A stretch of 64,000 nt of DNA from CAYXDO01 sp964463485 (GCA_964463485.1 CAYXDO010000049.1:1-64000); one strand, 5' to 3'; shown: positions 28,710 to 38,513, numbered from the stretch's first letter. Translations and numbers: made by a program. The notes: a model not told the origin generated them from the letters alone.

Positions 28710-29555
28710 CTACCCGATCACGCGGAGCTTCGGTGCCGCCAAGAAGCGAGCTTCGGGCTTCGGAGCTTCTCGAGCGGGACGAATGTCCGGCCCCCGAGCG
28801 CTCCACGCCGCCAGCAAGTCACGATCGAGCAAGTGGGTCGGCCGCACGTTGCGCAACGCATTGAGCATGATTTGACGAACATTCGGATTCTGAGCCTCGA
28901 GGTCCGAGATCATCTTGGACATCGCGTCCCGCTGACTCTGTTGCGACCCGCAGAGATTACACGGGAGGATCGGGAAGGCCAAACGCCCAGCGAGCTCCGC
29001 GATGTCCGACTCGGCACACTCGATCAGCGGTCGGATCACCTCGAAGCGCCCGTCGTCGCTCCGGTACTTCGCAGGCATGGCCTGCATTTTCCCGGAAAAA
29101 AACAGATTCATCATGAACGTCTCGAGCGAGTCGTCTCGGTGGTGACCCAGCGCGATCTTGTTCATCCCGAGTCTCTCCGCCGCGGTGTACAGTATGCCTC
29201 GACGCAACCGGGAACACATGGAGCAGTAAGATTTCCCTTCCTCGGTGTGTTCGACGACGACGGAATAGGTGTCCTCCTCGAGAAGCTCGAAGCGAAGCTC
29301 GGCTTGAGCTCCCAAGAACTCCACCAGACGCGCTCCATCATACCCGGGTTGTTTCTGGTCGAGGTGAACGGCCACGAGCTCGATCGAAAAAGGCAACCTT
29401 CGCTGAATCTTCCGGAGGACGTGTAACATCACGTGGCTGTCTTTGCCTCCGGAGAGGCAGACCATGACGCGGTCTCCTGGAGCGAGCAGTGAATAGTCGC
29501 GGCACGTGTGCTGAACCGATGAAATCAGCTTCTCTTCGAGAGTATCCCTGGGCAC
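28710..29555 (-). CDS. ttcA: tRNA 2-thiocytidine synthase
   Basis: A 281-residue ATP-pyrophosphatase that thiolates cytidine 32 of certain tRNAs. The PP-loop SGGKDS is at 35-40. C111-x2-C114 (CSMC) is followed by SRLRRG, and a further pair CNLC lies near 203; the TtcA family uses such Cys residues to hold an iron-sulfur cluster. The motif GHHRDD near 138 is also typical. Length and order match the family. The 180-base gap upstream (29556-29735) holds no gene that I can support and should contain its promoter. Confidence 0.93.
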   Translation of the reverse strand: MPRDTLEEKLISSVQHTCRDYSLLAPGDRVMVCLSGGKDSHVMLHVLRKIQRRLPFSIELVAVHLDQKQPGYDGARLVEFLGAQAELRFELLEEDTYSVVVEHTEEGKSYCSMCSRLRRGILYTAAERLGMNKIALGHHRDDSLETFMMNLFFSGKMQAMPAKYRSDDGRFEVIRPLIECAESDIAELAGRLAFPILPCNLCGSQQSQRDAMSKMISDLEAQNPNVRQIMLNALRNVRPTHLLDRDLLAAWSARGPDIRPAREAPKPEARFLAAPKLRVIG

Positions 29556-29735
29556 CAGACGACCCTATGCGAACGAGCCCACGAAAGAAAAGCAAGAAGT
29601 CGTCGCTCGCCGAAGTACCGAGACTGGAATTGCCGGGTGCCCGTCGTGCCCGTGCCCGATTCGAGACTTAGCAGGTCGAAAAAGGCTCCGAAACTCATGC
29701 CATGCCCGCGCTCGTGCCGGGGAAATACGCCTTCC

Positions 29736-30854
29736 TCACTGCACCCGCGCGACGATTCGAGCCATCCCCTCGTCGAGCTCATCGGGCCGGCCGATCAAGC
29801 TCACCACCACCCCGTGCTCCGCTCCGAACAAATAGCCTGGGTGGACCGCAACTCCGTCTCCCTCCACGAAGAGCAGCGCCCAATCTTCGTCACTCTCCGT
29901 CCTCGGCAAATCGACGAACGCGCTCCACCCCCCCTGCCGCCGCCGCGCTCGTAGCGGCGTCCCCGCGAGTCGCCGGTCCAGCATCTGGGCGTTTTGGCGA
30001 ATCCGCGCCCGAAGCCCCTCCTGAAAAAACGGCGTCGCAGCCAAAATGGCCGGCAGCGCGAGCTGAATCCCCGTCGACACCGAAAGGTAAGTATCCGCGA
30101 CGATCTCGAGTCTCGCGAGCGACTCACTCACCAGCTCCTCCGGACCTGAAATGACGATCCATCCCAGCTTGTGTTGAGGGAGCCCCGCGACCTTGCTGAG
30201 GCCGTTCAACGAAAACGTGAGTTGCTCCGAGCCAATCAGCGACGCCCGCCGATGCCCGCCGTTCTCTTCTACGTAGTCAGCAAAGACTTCGTCGCTGATG
30301 ATCGCTCCGAGCTCTCCGAGCGATGCCCTCAGGTGACTCGTCTCTTCGGGGTCCAAAAGACTCCCGGTCGGGTTGTTAGGCGACACGACGATCGCGACCT
30401 TGGCCGGCGAGACTGAGGTTCGGTCGAGGTACCACGTCCCGTCGTAACCAAGTGAGTACGGAGCCACCCGGACGTCGGACACTTCCGCGAGAAACTCGAA
30501 CAGGGGATAACTCGGCTTGGGGATCGAGACGACCTCATCGACCTCGCACAACAACCGAAACAGGTAGCCATAAGCCTCGCTCGTCGAAGCCACGATCGCG
30601 ACGCGCGCAGGGTCTACAGGAATCCCCCGGCGGTCGTAATACGCTGCGATGGCTTCTCGAGCGCTCGCGAGCCCGAGGGCTTGGGGCTCATAGGATCCCG
30701 TCGGAAGCGCGGCCGGCATCATCGATTGGTCGAGCCCCACCCGCGTCGGGTTGGACACGGTCAAATCGATGAAACCTGGGAGTTGCCGCCGCCTCGCGAC
30801 GGCGATCGAAAGCCGATTGGGGTCGCGCCCCCAGGAGGTCCGACGAGTGAACAT
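29736..30854 (-). CDS. PLP-dependent class I/II aminotransferase
   Basis: The 372-residue protein has the fold-type I aminotransferase layout: an early SNPTRVGLD, SPNNPTGS near 158 (cofactor-binding Asn), DEVFADY near 190 and the lysine motif NGLSKVAGLP near 219, where Lys forms the Schiff base. An Arg near the C-terminus (LIGRPDE) could bind the substrate carboxylate. It resembles the aspartate/alanine aminotransferase group, but the amino acid substrate is not evident. It is divergent from the kinase at 30911 with only 56 bases between. Confidence 0.88.
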   Translation of the reverse strand: MFTRRTSWGRDPNRLSIAVARRRQLPGFIDLTVSNPTRVGLDQSMMPAALPTGSYEPQALGLASAREAIAAYYDRRGIPVDPARVAIVASTSEAYGYLFRLLCEVDEVVSIPKPSYPLFEFLAEVSDVRVAPYSLGYDGTWYLDRTSVSPAKVAIVVSPNNPTGSLLDPEETSHLRASLGELGAIISDEVFADYVEENGGHRRASLIGSEQLTFSLNGLSKVAGLPQHKLGWIVISGPEELVSESLARLEIVADTYLSVSTGIQLALPAILAATPFFQEGLRARIRQNAQMLDRRLAGTPLRARRRQGGWSAFVDLPRTESDEDWALLFVEGDGVAVHPGYLFGAEHGVVVSLIGRPDELDEGMARIVARVQ

Positions 30855-30898
30855 GCTCAGCGCCTTCGCGAGGCCGTTCCCCTCATTTCGGTCTCCTG

Positions 30899-30904
30899 TA
30901 TGAT
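30899..30904 (+). promoter_or_regulatory. candidate -10 box for a leaderless transcript
   Basis: TATGAT, preceded by TG, stands 6 bases before the GTG start of the kinase at 30911. There is no ribosome binding site. Confidence 0.45.
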
Positions 30905-30910
30905 GCCGCC

Positions 30911-32794
30911 GTGGCCGAGCAGGGCAACGTCTTTGGCTTCTACGTGCTGCTCAGGAGCCTCGGCAGCGGCGGCATGGGAGAAGTCTCGCTGGCCAAGCCG
31001 CTGGCCGAGAACTGCGGAATCCCAACGCCCGTCGTCGTCAAACGGCTGCACTCGGAGCTCGCCACTCATGAGCACTTCGTTCGCCGCTTCGAACACGAGG
31101 CCAAGATCGCCGCCGCGATCTCTCACTCGAACGTCGCCAAAGTCTATGACGCAGGGCGCGTCGACGACACGCTGTACCTCACGATGCAGTACATCGAGGG
31201 CTGGTCCGTCGCCAAAGTCCTCGAACATTTGAACGCCCGGCAACAACACGTCTCCATTCGTTCGATCGCCGACGTCGTCATCGGCGTCCTCAGAGGCACC
31301 GGATCGCTCCACAACGCCAAAGACGAGCAAGGCGTCTCGCTCGCGATCGTGCACCGCGACATTTGTCCCAAGAACGTGATGCTCGATCACAACCGTGAGC
31401 CCTGCCTCATCGACTTCGGGCTCGGCAAGTCGAAGTATCAGGATTGGAAGACCCGCACCGGCACCGTCATGGGCACGCCCGGTTACATGGCGCCAGAGCA
31501 AGTCCTCGCGGAACAGGTCGATCACCGCACAGACCTATACGCCTGCGGAATCATCCTCTGGGAGCTCCTCGCGTTGCGCCCGTATATCGATCGCGGGCCG
31601 CTCTCGGAGATGCTTCGAAAGTCTGCGCTTCCCGAGCCGAGACCGCTCTCCGCGATCCGTCCCGGCACTTCTGCCGAGCTCGAAGCCGTGGCGCTCAAGG
31701 CGCTCGCACGCGAAGCACCCGATCGATTCAACTCGGCTGAGGAGTTCATCGAGGCGCTCGACAAGACGGTCCCCCAAAAAGAGGAGCTCCCGACCATCGT
31801 CGATCTCATCGGCACTTCGTTCCAAACCGACCTCGACACGCTGCGCGGCGAGACCACCCGACTGATTCAAAACACCAAGCCGCGGTTTGGAACGACCAAG
31901 GCGATCAAGCCTCCGCCCGAGACCTTCGCCGTCCGCCCGGACGTCGCGATTGGAGATCTCCGCACGCGCTTCGAGGAAGCCGCGAAGGCCGAAGCGTTCG
32001 CGCCGTCGGCCTCCGACGCCTCCTACGAGACGATCATTCCGGACTCTGACGATCTCCTTTCGTCACCCACTCAGTCCGGAGAACGACCGAAGCCCGTCGT
32101 CGTTCCGCTTCCGGTCCCATTGGGCCGGGGCTCGACGCCCGCACCGGCGGCGTCGAGCAGCGCCTCGCTCGACGCGCGCGGACCAGTAGCCCTCGCCGCA
32201 CCTGAGAAAAAATCGAAGACCGCCGCGATCGTCGCGCTCGTGTTCGCGGCCCTCGCCGCAACCTTCTTGCTCGGCCGCATCAGCGCAAGGCCCCCCGTGG
32301 ATGTCGAAGCGGTCGCGCCCATGGAGCCCCCGCAGGTCGGTGCCAAGGGCCTCAAGCCCGATCCAACTCCGGAGCCCGTTGTCAGGCCCAGCTCCGATAC
32401 GCCGCCGAACCCGAGCGCCACGCCCACAGCGCCCGGCCCGAGCGCGCCTCACCCCGTCACGGTCGCGCCTCCCTCAGACTCGACCAAACCAACTCCGCGC
32501 CCCGCACCTTCGCCCATCACCAAGCCCCAAGCCGCTGAGCCGGTCGTCGAACCACCCGAACCGACCCCAACCGAACAACCTGCGCCCCCGCCTCCGCCCG
32601 CCGGCGACGATCTCGCCTCGCTCTCTTCGCGAGCCCAGACGCTCCTCTCCAGCGCGATTCAGCTGCAGAAATCATCGGCCGAACCCAAGAGATCAAAGCT
32701 GTTGGAGCTCATCGTGCGCATTCAGAGCGAGGTTTCCGCACCCAACCGAGATCGCCTCGATGGGTTGGCTCGAGAGCTCGAAGCACTCAAATGA
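30911..32794 (+). CDS. membrane Ser/Thr protein kinase
   Basis: A 627-residue kinase starting at GTG. G-loop GSGGMGEV near 18, catalytic Lys in VVVKRL near 44, HRDICPKN near 147, DFGLGKS near 167, PGYMAPEQ near 192. A linker leads to one membrane segment (about 435-455), a Pro-rich stalk of about 110 residues and a helical C-terminal domain (about 570-627). The activation segment and the helical end closely resemble the kinase at 5102. The lipoprotein and PEGA genes that follow repeat the earlier neighbourhood, which suggests a duplicated signalling module. The activating signal is unknown. Confidence 0.92.
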   Translation: MAEQGNVFGFYVLLRSLGSGGMGEVSLAKPLAENCGIPTPVVVKRLHSELATHEHFVRRFEHEAKIAAAISHSNVAKVYDAGRVDDTLYLTMQYIEGWSVAKVLEHLNARQQHVSIRSIADVVIGVLRGTGSLHNAKDEQGVSLAIVHRDICPKNVMLDHNREPCLIDFGLGKSKYQDWKTRTGTVMGTPGYMAPEQVLAEQVDHRTDLYACGIILWELLALRPYIDRGPLSEMLRKSALPEPRPLSAIRPGTSAELEAVALKALAREAPDRFNSAEEFIEALDKTVPQKEELPTIVDLIGTSFQTDLDTLRGETTRLIQNTKPRFGTTKAIKPPPETFAVRPDVAIGDLRTRFEEAAKAEAFAPSASDASYETIIPDSDDLLSSPTQSGERPKPVVVPLPVPLGRGSTPAPAASSSASLDARGPVALAAPEKKSKTAAIVALVFAALAATFLLGRISARPPVDVEAVAPMEPPQVGAKGLKPDPTPEPVVRPSSDTPPNPSATPTAPGPSAPHPVTVAPPSDSTKPTPRPAPSPITKPQAAEPVVEPPEPTPTEQPAPPPPPAGDDLASLSSRAQTLLSSAIQLQKSSAEPKRSKLLELIVRIQSEVSAPNRDRLDGLARELEALK

Positions 32795-32807
32795 GCCGAA
32801 CGTATGA

Positions 32808-34307
32808 TTGGGGCAAGATAATCGAATGCGGCGACCTCTGTTTTCGGGCCCCAAGCGGCGACCCCCAGCGCACCGATCAGGTCGATCAGGTCGTCGTCGC
32901 GGGTTGAACGAGGAACACTCCGTCGCTCGTGCTCCTGCTCGTGCTCGTGCTCGATCTGGACGACTTCGAGCGACAGCCCGAGCATCGGCAGGAAATCGTC
33001 GGCCTGTCCATCTGTTCGGCGCTCTAAGCTGGGCTCTCGCCGCTCCGTTGGGTTGCGGTTCGAAAGAACCATTGCCTTTCGATTTTCCTCCCGGGCTCGA
33101 ACCAAACGGCTCCGAAGTGCTCAGGATCGTGAGCGGGTCCGACTCGAGCTTGTTCGCGTTCGGCGGAGGTGAGCCTCGAATTCTCCTTCCCTACTCCTTC
33201 GACGCCGACGAGGAGCTCGTGCTCGAAGCGCTCGTCTCACCTTCCTCCCTCGAAATGCTAGGTCTTGGGACAGGACCGATCTCCACGCGTGATGACGCCT
33301 CGCCGCTGCCCAACGGCGAAGGGTTCGAAGCCCGAATCTCCGACGGCTTGTTCTCCGGCTGGAAAGGCGCATCGGTCGAGACGTTGCGCGGCCTGAACCT
33401 CGCGGCTCCTTCAGCATGCCGCAGAGTCTCCGTCAGTCCTCCCGTCACCATCGAAGACTTCGAGTCGCAGGGCTACTTCGTCACCGAGCAGCGCGGAGGA
33501 ATCGCGCTCGTCGGCTACGCACACGGAATGTTCTCAGTCACCCCGAACCTCGAATTCGATCGGCTCGAGCCGGATTCGGACCTCGGAAACATCTTCGCCG
33601 CCTCGGTCGACGGGAATGAGTTGGTGCTCTTTGGCGACCAAGGGCGAGTATGGAACGCGACCCTCGACCAGGGCCACCTCTCCGCGACCCTGTCCACGGC
33701 GAGCCCCTCGCGAGCTTCGCTGCGCTTCGCGGCCGCCCAGAATGGCGAGTACCTCGCACTCACCAACGAGCGCGCCGTGGAATACTTCGACGGAAACGGT
33801 TGGACGACCCGCTACCGGTTCGACGGCCTCCCAAGAGACAGTGACTGCGGTGGGATCGCGCGCATCGAAGATCGTGTGATGGCCGTCGGAGGAGCCAGAC
33901 CCATCGCCGTCGAGCTCGACCTCCTCACCGGCAAGAGCCGCGAATGGCGACTCACCGAGAGCACCAACGAGGAAGTCTGCGCGATCGCCGCCACGGAGCT
34001 CGGCTTCACCATCGGCACCGGCTTCGGAAGGATCTTCGTCCAACGCGAGGCCGATCGCGAACCCACGCCGTTGCCCGGCGACTCTCCCGTGTTCCCGATC
34101 GACGCGATCGTCCCATACCCGAACGGGTTCATCTATACCTCCGGCGCCAACATCGGCGAGTTCGACGCGGACTTCGGATTCTGTCCGCGTACGATCTTCG
34201 CTTCTCAGAGCCTCGACGCGATGGGTTGGGTCCAAAGCGCGCTGATCGTGCTCGTCGACCCGAATTCGCCCCACCCCGAACAACTCGAGACCATCCGCTT
34301 CGAGTGA
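32808..34307 (+). CDS. propeller-like lipoprotein, start uncertain
   Basis: The conserved-looking part begins near 33010: a hydrophobic run ending in APLGCGS looks like a lipoprotein signal, but no ATG or GTG lies close before it. Candidates are ATG 32808 or 32826 and TTG 32904, all of which put a long Arg-rich stretch first. A frameshift in that repetitive stretch is possible, since another frame reads a hydrophobic run. The mature part (about 420 residues) is beta-rich with repeated GG/DG turns and is like the lipoprotein at 7634 in style. It follows a kinase and precedes a PEGA protein, as in the 5-10 kb region. Confidence 0.65.
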   Translation: MGQDNRMRRPLFSGPKRRPPAHRSGRSGRRRGLNEEHSVARAPARARARSGRLRATARASAGNRRPVHLFGALSWALAAPLGCGSKEPLPFDFPPGLEPNGSEVLRIVSGSDSSLFAFGGGEPRILLPYSFDADEELVLEALVSPSSLEMLGLGTGPISTRDDASPLPNGEGFEARISDGLFSGWKGASVETLRGLNLAAPSACRRVSVSPPVTIEDFESQGYFVTEQRGGIALVGYAHGMFSVTPNLEFDRLEPDSDLGNIFAASVDGNELVLFGDQGRVWNATLDQGHLSATLSTASPSRASLRFAAAQNGEYLALTNERAVEYFDGNGWTTRYRFDGLPRDSDCGGIARIEDRVMAVGGARPIAVELDLLTGKSREWRLTESTNEEVCAIAATELGFTIGTGFGRIFVQREADREPTPLPGDSPVFPIDAIVPYPNGFIYTSGANIGEFDADFGFCPRTIFASQSLDAMGWVQSALIVLVDPNSPHPEQLETIRFE

Positions 34308-34319
34308 TGAGGAAGCAAG

Positions 34320-35117
34320 TTACTCACACAGCGCAGGATCGGACGTCTGACAGAGCTCATAAGATTTAGGACCCGAGGCCAGCAAAACCGCCGCCACGAC
34401 CCCTCCGACGACCACGACGCCAGCGCCCACCCAAACCAGCGGATTGCTCGTCCAGGAGCGCTCCTGCTCGAGCCTCAGGCTCACGCGCTCAATCGCCCCG
34501 GAGCCGACCTTCGCCTGCACCGACTTCGGCAAGTACCCATCCCGCTCCGCTGCGACCGAGTAGGTCCCCGGTTTCAACAAGGTGGAGGTCGTCTCCATCA
34601 CGAGCTCACCGGAAGAAATCTTGACCTTAGCGTCGGCCGGCACGACCTCGACCTCCAGCCGGCCGCCGATCTCGAACCCAAGAGCCCCCAACATCTCGCT
34701 GGACGCCTGCGCGGCGATCTCGGGCGCGCGCCGCGTGTCTTCGACCATCTCGAGACGAGTCCGCGCGGAGGTCGACAGACTCACGAGCTGCAGGCTCACC
34801 ATCGCTGGCGCCACTGACGTGTTGGCCAGCACACGCAGCACATGGTCGACTCCGGCTTCGAGCAATCGCTCGCGAACGCACTGAACGTCACTGCCACAAC
34901 GGCGTGCTTCCGCCGCGAACATCGGTACGCCCGGCCCGTCCGGCGATACGACCTCGATCTCCAAAAAGCTCGAAGCACGGTCGCGAATGGCCCGCGAGAT
35001 CGGCTCGGCCTCACTCGCGTCTCCGCCCAGCATGTCCGCCAAGACCAGCAGCTGACGCGGCTCGGCCCACGCCGACGTCGTCACCAGCACCGGCAAAGCC
35101 GCCAAAAGAAACCGCAC
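34320..35117 (-). CDS. secreted PEGA-domain protein with membrane segment
   Basis: GTG at 35117 gives 265 residues with a clean signal peptide (RFLLAALPVLVTTSAWA); the frame stays open upstream to 35294 without a coding look. A Cys pair (CGSDVQC) lies near residue 60. A PEGA-like domain (VEVVPADAKVKISSGELV) sits near 155-215, then a membrane segment (about 228-248), and a short Cys-containing tail. It is the partner of the protein at 6841-7626, with the same domain order and length. Confidence 0.75.
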   Translation of the reverse strand: MRFLLAALPVLVTTSAWAEPRQLLVLADMLGGDASEAEPISRAIRDRASSFLEIEVVSPDGPGVPMFAAEARRCGSDVQCVRERLLEAGVDHVLRVLANTSVAPAMVSLQLVSLSTSARTRLEMVEDTRRAPEIAAQASSEMLGALGFEIGGRLEVEVVPADAKVKISSGELVMETTSTLLKPGTYSVAAERDGYLPKSVQAKVGSGAIERVSLRLEQERSWTSNPLVWVGAGVVVVGGVVAAVLLASGPKSYELCQTSDPALCE

Positions 35118-35253
35118 GCGCGAACCGTAACCGGCCGACACCCTCGCCGCAACGCCTCCGAATCGGCCGCCCCGAGGAAAAATCGTCGCCCTTAGACCCA
35201 ATCCGAAGATCGCACGTTCAACCCATCGAACGCTCCAAACCAAGAGGCACGCA

Positions 35254-36534
35254 ATGAAACTCACTCGATCCATCCTGACCTCCGTCGCCTTCATGACCGC
35301 TACCCCGGCCCTCGCCTACGAGCCCTATGCGACGGGGCAACCGACGCGCACCTGGGGCATTCGCAGACAGGCCGACCCGGAGTTCGCTCGCGTGATCCAG
35401 CGAGTCACCCAGATGCCGTTCGATGGTGAGCTCTCCTCACGCGTCTCCAGGCTCGGGCTCAACGTCGTCAACGTCATGTGGGAAGACACTGGCCGGTACC
35501 AAGGCTCGGCAGTCGGTCCGAACATCAGCGACCTCACCCTGCAAGTCCGCGAGCGCGTCCCTGAGGGCGTCCGTACTCACTTGCTGCCCGTGATTCGTCA
35601 CCCGAACTTCAGCGACGAAAGCGCCGACGTCCCCGCCGACGCCATCTGGGTTCGCGTGGGGAACGAGCGCGATGGCGCCGCCCGTCGGGCCGTCCCGCTC
35701 ACCGAGGTTCTGAAGAACCTCAAAGAGTATCTCTCGGACCCGGAGAGCCTCCGCGGGTCCGATGACTTCCTCGCGCGACGGGATACTCACTTCCTCGTCA
35801 GCGCCCAACACGTCTTCGTCCCCTTGCCGGCCGCCGGAAAGGCCGAATTCAACCCCGTGCTCTTCAACTATCAGTCCGCCCCGGGCTCGCCCGCGGTCCT
35901 CACCCTCCTGGTGACCCGCGAAGGACTCTCCGCGCGCGTGATCGAAAACAAGCCCGGCGACCAGTCTTACCAAGGCTGGGGCCAGCAACTCTTCTTCAAT
36001 GACCACGGCCAAAAGACGACCTTCACCGCCGAACGAAAAAGCGCAGTAGCAGCCCGGGTCGCCAACGGCCAGGGCACCAAAGAAGACGAGGGCGCGCTCG
36101 AAGAAGGCTCTGACATGATGATGATCGTCCAAATCCCGCTCGTGCACGAAAACCGCGGCTACCTGGGCGGCGCGATGGACAGCCTCTCCGAAGGCGCTCC
36201 CGCGCCGGGCGCGGTAGCCCAAGCGCCGATGGCCAAATCCGCCAGCCGCTCCGAGCGCTCCGACGTGGAGCAAGCGGTGATCGGACACGGCGACGCGATG
36301 GGTACGCACGAGGAATGCGGCGGGCTGAAGCTCGTGCGCGACAAACGGTTCCCGATCCGCGTGACCGTTCAGTTCTACAAGGCCACGAGCAATGGCATCG
36401 TCTCCGACACCGACCTCGCCGAAGTCCACAGCTCGATCGCAAAGGTCTACGCGAGCGCCGACTACGTCGGCTCCCTCGTGGTGCCGAAGTCGGAGCACAA
36501 ACGCCCCACCCGCTGGACTCTGTTCGGTGACTGA
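35254..36534 (+). CDS. secreted protein of unknown function
   Basis: A 426-residue protein with a typical Sec signal peptide (MKLTRSILTSVAFMTATPALA), cut before YEPY. The mature part has no Cys pattern or enzyme motif that I recognise, apart from two Cys-free beta-rich regions and one acidic stretch (EDEGALEEGSDMMM). The C-terminal 70 residues (ECGGLKLVRDKRFPIRVTVQ onwards) look like a separate small domain. It is divergent from the PEGA gene over 136 bases. Location in the periplasm or outside is inferred. Confidence 0.75.
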   Translation: MKLTRSILTSVAFMTATPALAYEPYATGQPTRTWGIRRQADPEFARVIQRVTQMPFDGELSSRVSRLGLNVVNVMWEDTGRYQGSAVGPNISDLTLQVRERVPEGVRTHLLPVIRHPNFSDESADVPADAIWVRVGNERDGAARRAVPLTEVLKNLKEYLSDPESLRGSDDFLARRDTHFLVSAQHVFVPLPAAGKAEFNPVLFNYQSAPGSPAVLTLLVTREGLSARVIENKPGDQSYQGWGQQLFFNDHGQKTTFTAERKSAVAARVANGQGTKEDEGALEEGSDMMMIVQIPLVHENRGYLGGAMDSLSEGAPAPGAVAQAPMAKSASRSERSDVEQAVIGHGDAMGTHEECGGLKLVRDKRFPIRVTVQFYKATSNGIVSDTDLAEVHSSIAKVYASADYVGSLVVPKSEHKRPTRWTLFGD

Positions 36535-36646
36535 AAACTACTCTCCGAATCGCGCTCTCGACGTCCTGAGACACTGATGTGATGGTGGGTGGGTCCCAGT
36601 GACTTAGGGGCCGTCAAGGAACTACCGGCTTTGATCGACGAGCTCG

Positions 36647-36888
36647 GGGTGACCGGACTCATCGGATTCGCAGCTTCGCGACCACGACCGAATTACCGGA
36701 TCAACTTGGTCTCCGATTGGCCAAGGCCGCACTCGCCATCGGAAAGGACGCCGTCCGCCTCAGATGAGGGTGACCAGACTCTTCGGATTCGCAGCTTCGC
36801 GACCACGACCGAATTACCGGATCAACTTGGTCTCCGATTGGCCAAGGCCGCACTCGCCATCGGAAAGGACGCCGTCCGCCTCAGATGA
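36647..36888. repeat. 121-bp tandem duplication
   Basis: Two head-to-tail copies, 36647-36767 and 36768-36888, differing at very few positions. The second copy runs straight into the kinase-tail duplicate. In one frame the unit encodes TTTELPDQLGLRLAKAALA followed by IGKDAVRLR and a stop, which resembles a ribbon-helix-helix end; the period is not a multiple of three, so the frame changes between copies. The rest of 36535-36646 shows nothing recognisable. Confidence 0.85.
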
Positions 36889-36933
36889 GTATACTTTCTC
36901 GCGCCGAACGCGCCCGAGCTCAGCTTCGATGAC

Positions 36934-37190
36934 TCACTCCGAAGCTCCGGCAATCTCCGCCTCCAGCGCTCGCAGCGAAGCCAAGACGTCGCGCACGTCG
37001 GACGCATGGATTCCGGGCCCAACCCTCGTGCGTACATCGAGAAATCGTCGCTCGAACCTGGCCAGCTCGGGCGGCTCGACTTTGGAGCTCGACGCGCGGA
37101 TCCGTGCGAAAACACCAACCAAGCGGTCCTCCAAAAAACGTTCGCCTTCGAACGAACCCAGATCCAACTCTGCCAAGCCACCGCGGGCCC
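36934..37190 (-). pseudogene. truncated 3' end of double-kinase gene, copy 1
   Basis: It encodes LAELDLGSFEGERFLEDRL through ALEAEIAGASE and the same stop, matching the last ~85 residues of the kinase at 51020-53680 with scattered substitutions. The match also extends beyond the stop to about 36882. Upstream of 37190 the frame runs into short repeats, so no kinase domain remains. It is the most diverged of three copies. Confidence 0.85.
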
Positions 37191-37216
37191 GGGCAGTGCC
37201 CTTCGAACAGTGCCGG

Positions 37217-37340
37217 GCACCGCTCGAAATGGGCGGCACCGCTCGAAATGGGCGGCACACCGCTCGAAATGGGCGAAATGGGCAAGGCAGCTTCGTATTC
37301 GGTAGGAGCGCTGTTCGAAATGGGTCGGCACCGTTTGAAA
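37217..37340. repeat. array of ~19-21-bp TTCGAA-type repeats
   Basis: GCACCGCTCGAAATGGGCG occurs at 37217 and 37236, then again at 37255 with two extra bases; a diverged form follows near 37311-37340. The core is related to the repeats at 40052-40118. It sits exactly at the truncation point of the kinase fragment. Confidence 0.75.
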
Positions 37341-37361
37341 AGGCGCACTGCTGTATGCCGA

Positions 37362-37706
37362 CTACTTAGGAAGCCAGGCACACGATCCCTTGCCGCACCC
37401 ACACCGGAGCGCGAACCGCTCGGCCCGCTGGCACGGGCAGACCGTTGTGAGGATGTGCAGGCAATAGGGAAAGTAAGATATGCAGGCTCCTGGCTCACAG
37501 CCGTAGTCCCCACAGTCCGAGTCCTTCGTACATTCGCCGCCCCCCCCTCCGCAGAACGGCTCAGTGTCGGCCTCCTCGCCGCACTCCCGACAGACCGGAT
37601 CTGAATCGCAGGCACTGACGGGGGTGCTCGGCTCGGCGGGTTCTCGACCGCAGCCCCACAAGCCAACTCCGAGCAAAAGGAGCGGGACAATCGGTCGGCG
37701 CTTCAT
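37362..37706 (-). CDS. small Cys-rich lipoprotein
   Basis: A 114-residue protein with signal peptide and lipobox (LLLLGVGLWGC). The mature part has about fourteen Cys, in pairs such as CRECG, CTKDSDCG and CPCQ, which suggests a disulfide-knotted surface protein. A run of eight G (coding strand; 37540-37547 on the plus strand as C) encodes a Gly stretch in the middle and could slip. The start overlaps the end of the preceding FN3 reading frame by four bases. A paralogue lies at 38528-38812. Function is unknown. Confidence 0.75.
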   Translation of the reverse strand: MKRRPIVPLLLLGVGLWGCGREPAEPSTPVSACDSDPVCRECGEEADTEPFCGGGGGECTKDSDCGDYGCEPGACISYFPYCLHILTTVCPCQRAERFALRCGCGKGSCAWLPK

Positions 37707-38512
37707 GGCGGAAACACCGGTCGCCCGAAGTCAGAACAAGTCACGTGTCCGTCGAAATCGAGGCAGCTTCTTATTCGGTAGGAGCCCGCGAAACTGGCCT
37801 GCGGGTCCAAGAACTCCACTGAGGGAAACGGACCCAAATGTCCCCGCACCAAGGCGACGGTTTCATAGTACGAGTCTTCGGGGCTCGGACCGACCCGAAT
37901 TTCCCGCTCGATCTCGTAGGCGTTCGCGAGTGGGCAGCCATCGGTCCACGAGACGCGCATTTGACTACCGTCGAGAGGCAAGACCGCTCCAGCCCAAGTC
38001 ACGGAAGGTTGGGTCAATGCTGTCGACCCGACGCACCCAGCCTCCGCCCGGCAACGGGCCGCTGACCGTCAGCCGGAAGTTGACCGTCGGGATTGGCCCC
38101 GACCGCGACCAGGAGATGGGGAGAATGTCAAATCCAGGCGCGCCGACCAGGAAATTGGTGGGAACTTCTGGGACAATACTCACCGTGTCGAAGGAAACGG
38201 GTTCGGTCCACCCAGAGCAGACGACGCCGTCGACGGCGTCGCGACAGGCCCTGACGGACACGTCATAGGTCACACCCGGATGAAGCCCTTCCACCGCAGC
38301 GCGAGTTTGCGGTCCGATCACACGGTTGGCTAGTTAATTAGATCCGTTCCCGGTCCGGGTCCGGGTCCCGAAATTACTGGGCTCTTGCCCACTCGCCTGG
38401 GATCGTGGTGGCCGGTGACGGGCTCGCCGGTCATTCGAGGCGAGTACGCGATCTCCCGAATTTCGCACTCCGGGCGAACGGACTTGAGTGCCGCGACGCC
38501 GCCCGACACCAT
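37703..38512 (-). pseudogene. FN3-like surface protein, broken reading frame
   Basis: Three minus-strand frames together make one FN3-like protein: 38330-38512, 37965-38321 and 37703-38017. The parts share FN3-style strands (VTYDVSVRACRD, ILPISWSRSG, MRVSWTDGCPLANAYEI). The joins are a stop or shift next to a GGTCCG hexamer run near 38350 and a frameshift near 38000. The last part overlaps the Cys-rich lipoprotein start. It is a paralogue of the FN3 frame at 38809-39500. It could be decayed, or the breaks could be sequencing errors. Confidence 0.6.
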
Positions 38513-38513
38513 A

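Noticed and set aside
29489..29671. Small plus-strand frame (60 residues) upstream of ttcA
   Set aside because: It overlaps the ttcA start antisense and has a Lys/Arg-rich random look with no ribosome binding site.
37217..37340. Short regular repeats considered as a CRISPR array
   Set aside because: Units of 19-21 bases are directly abutting with no spacers, and no cas genes are near.
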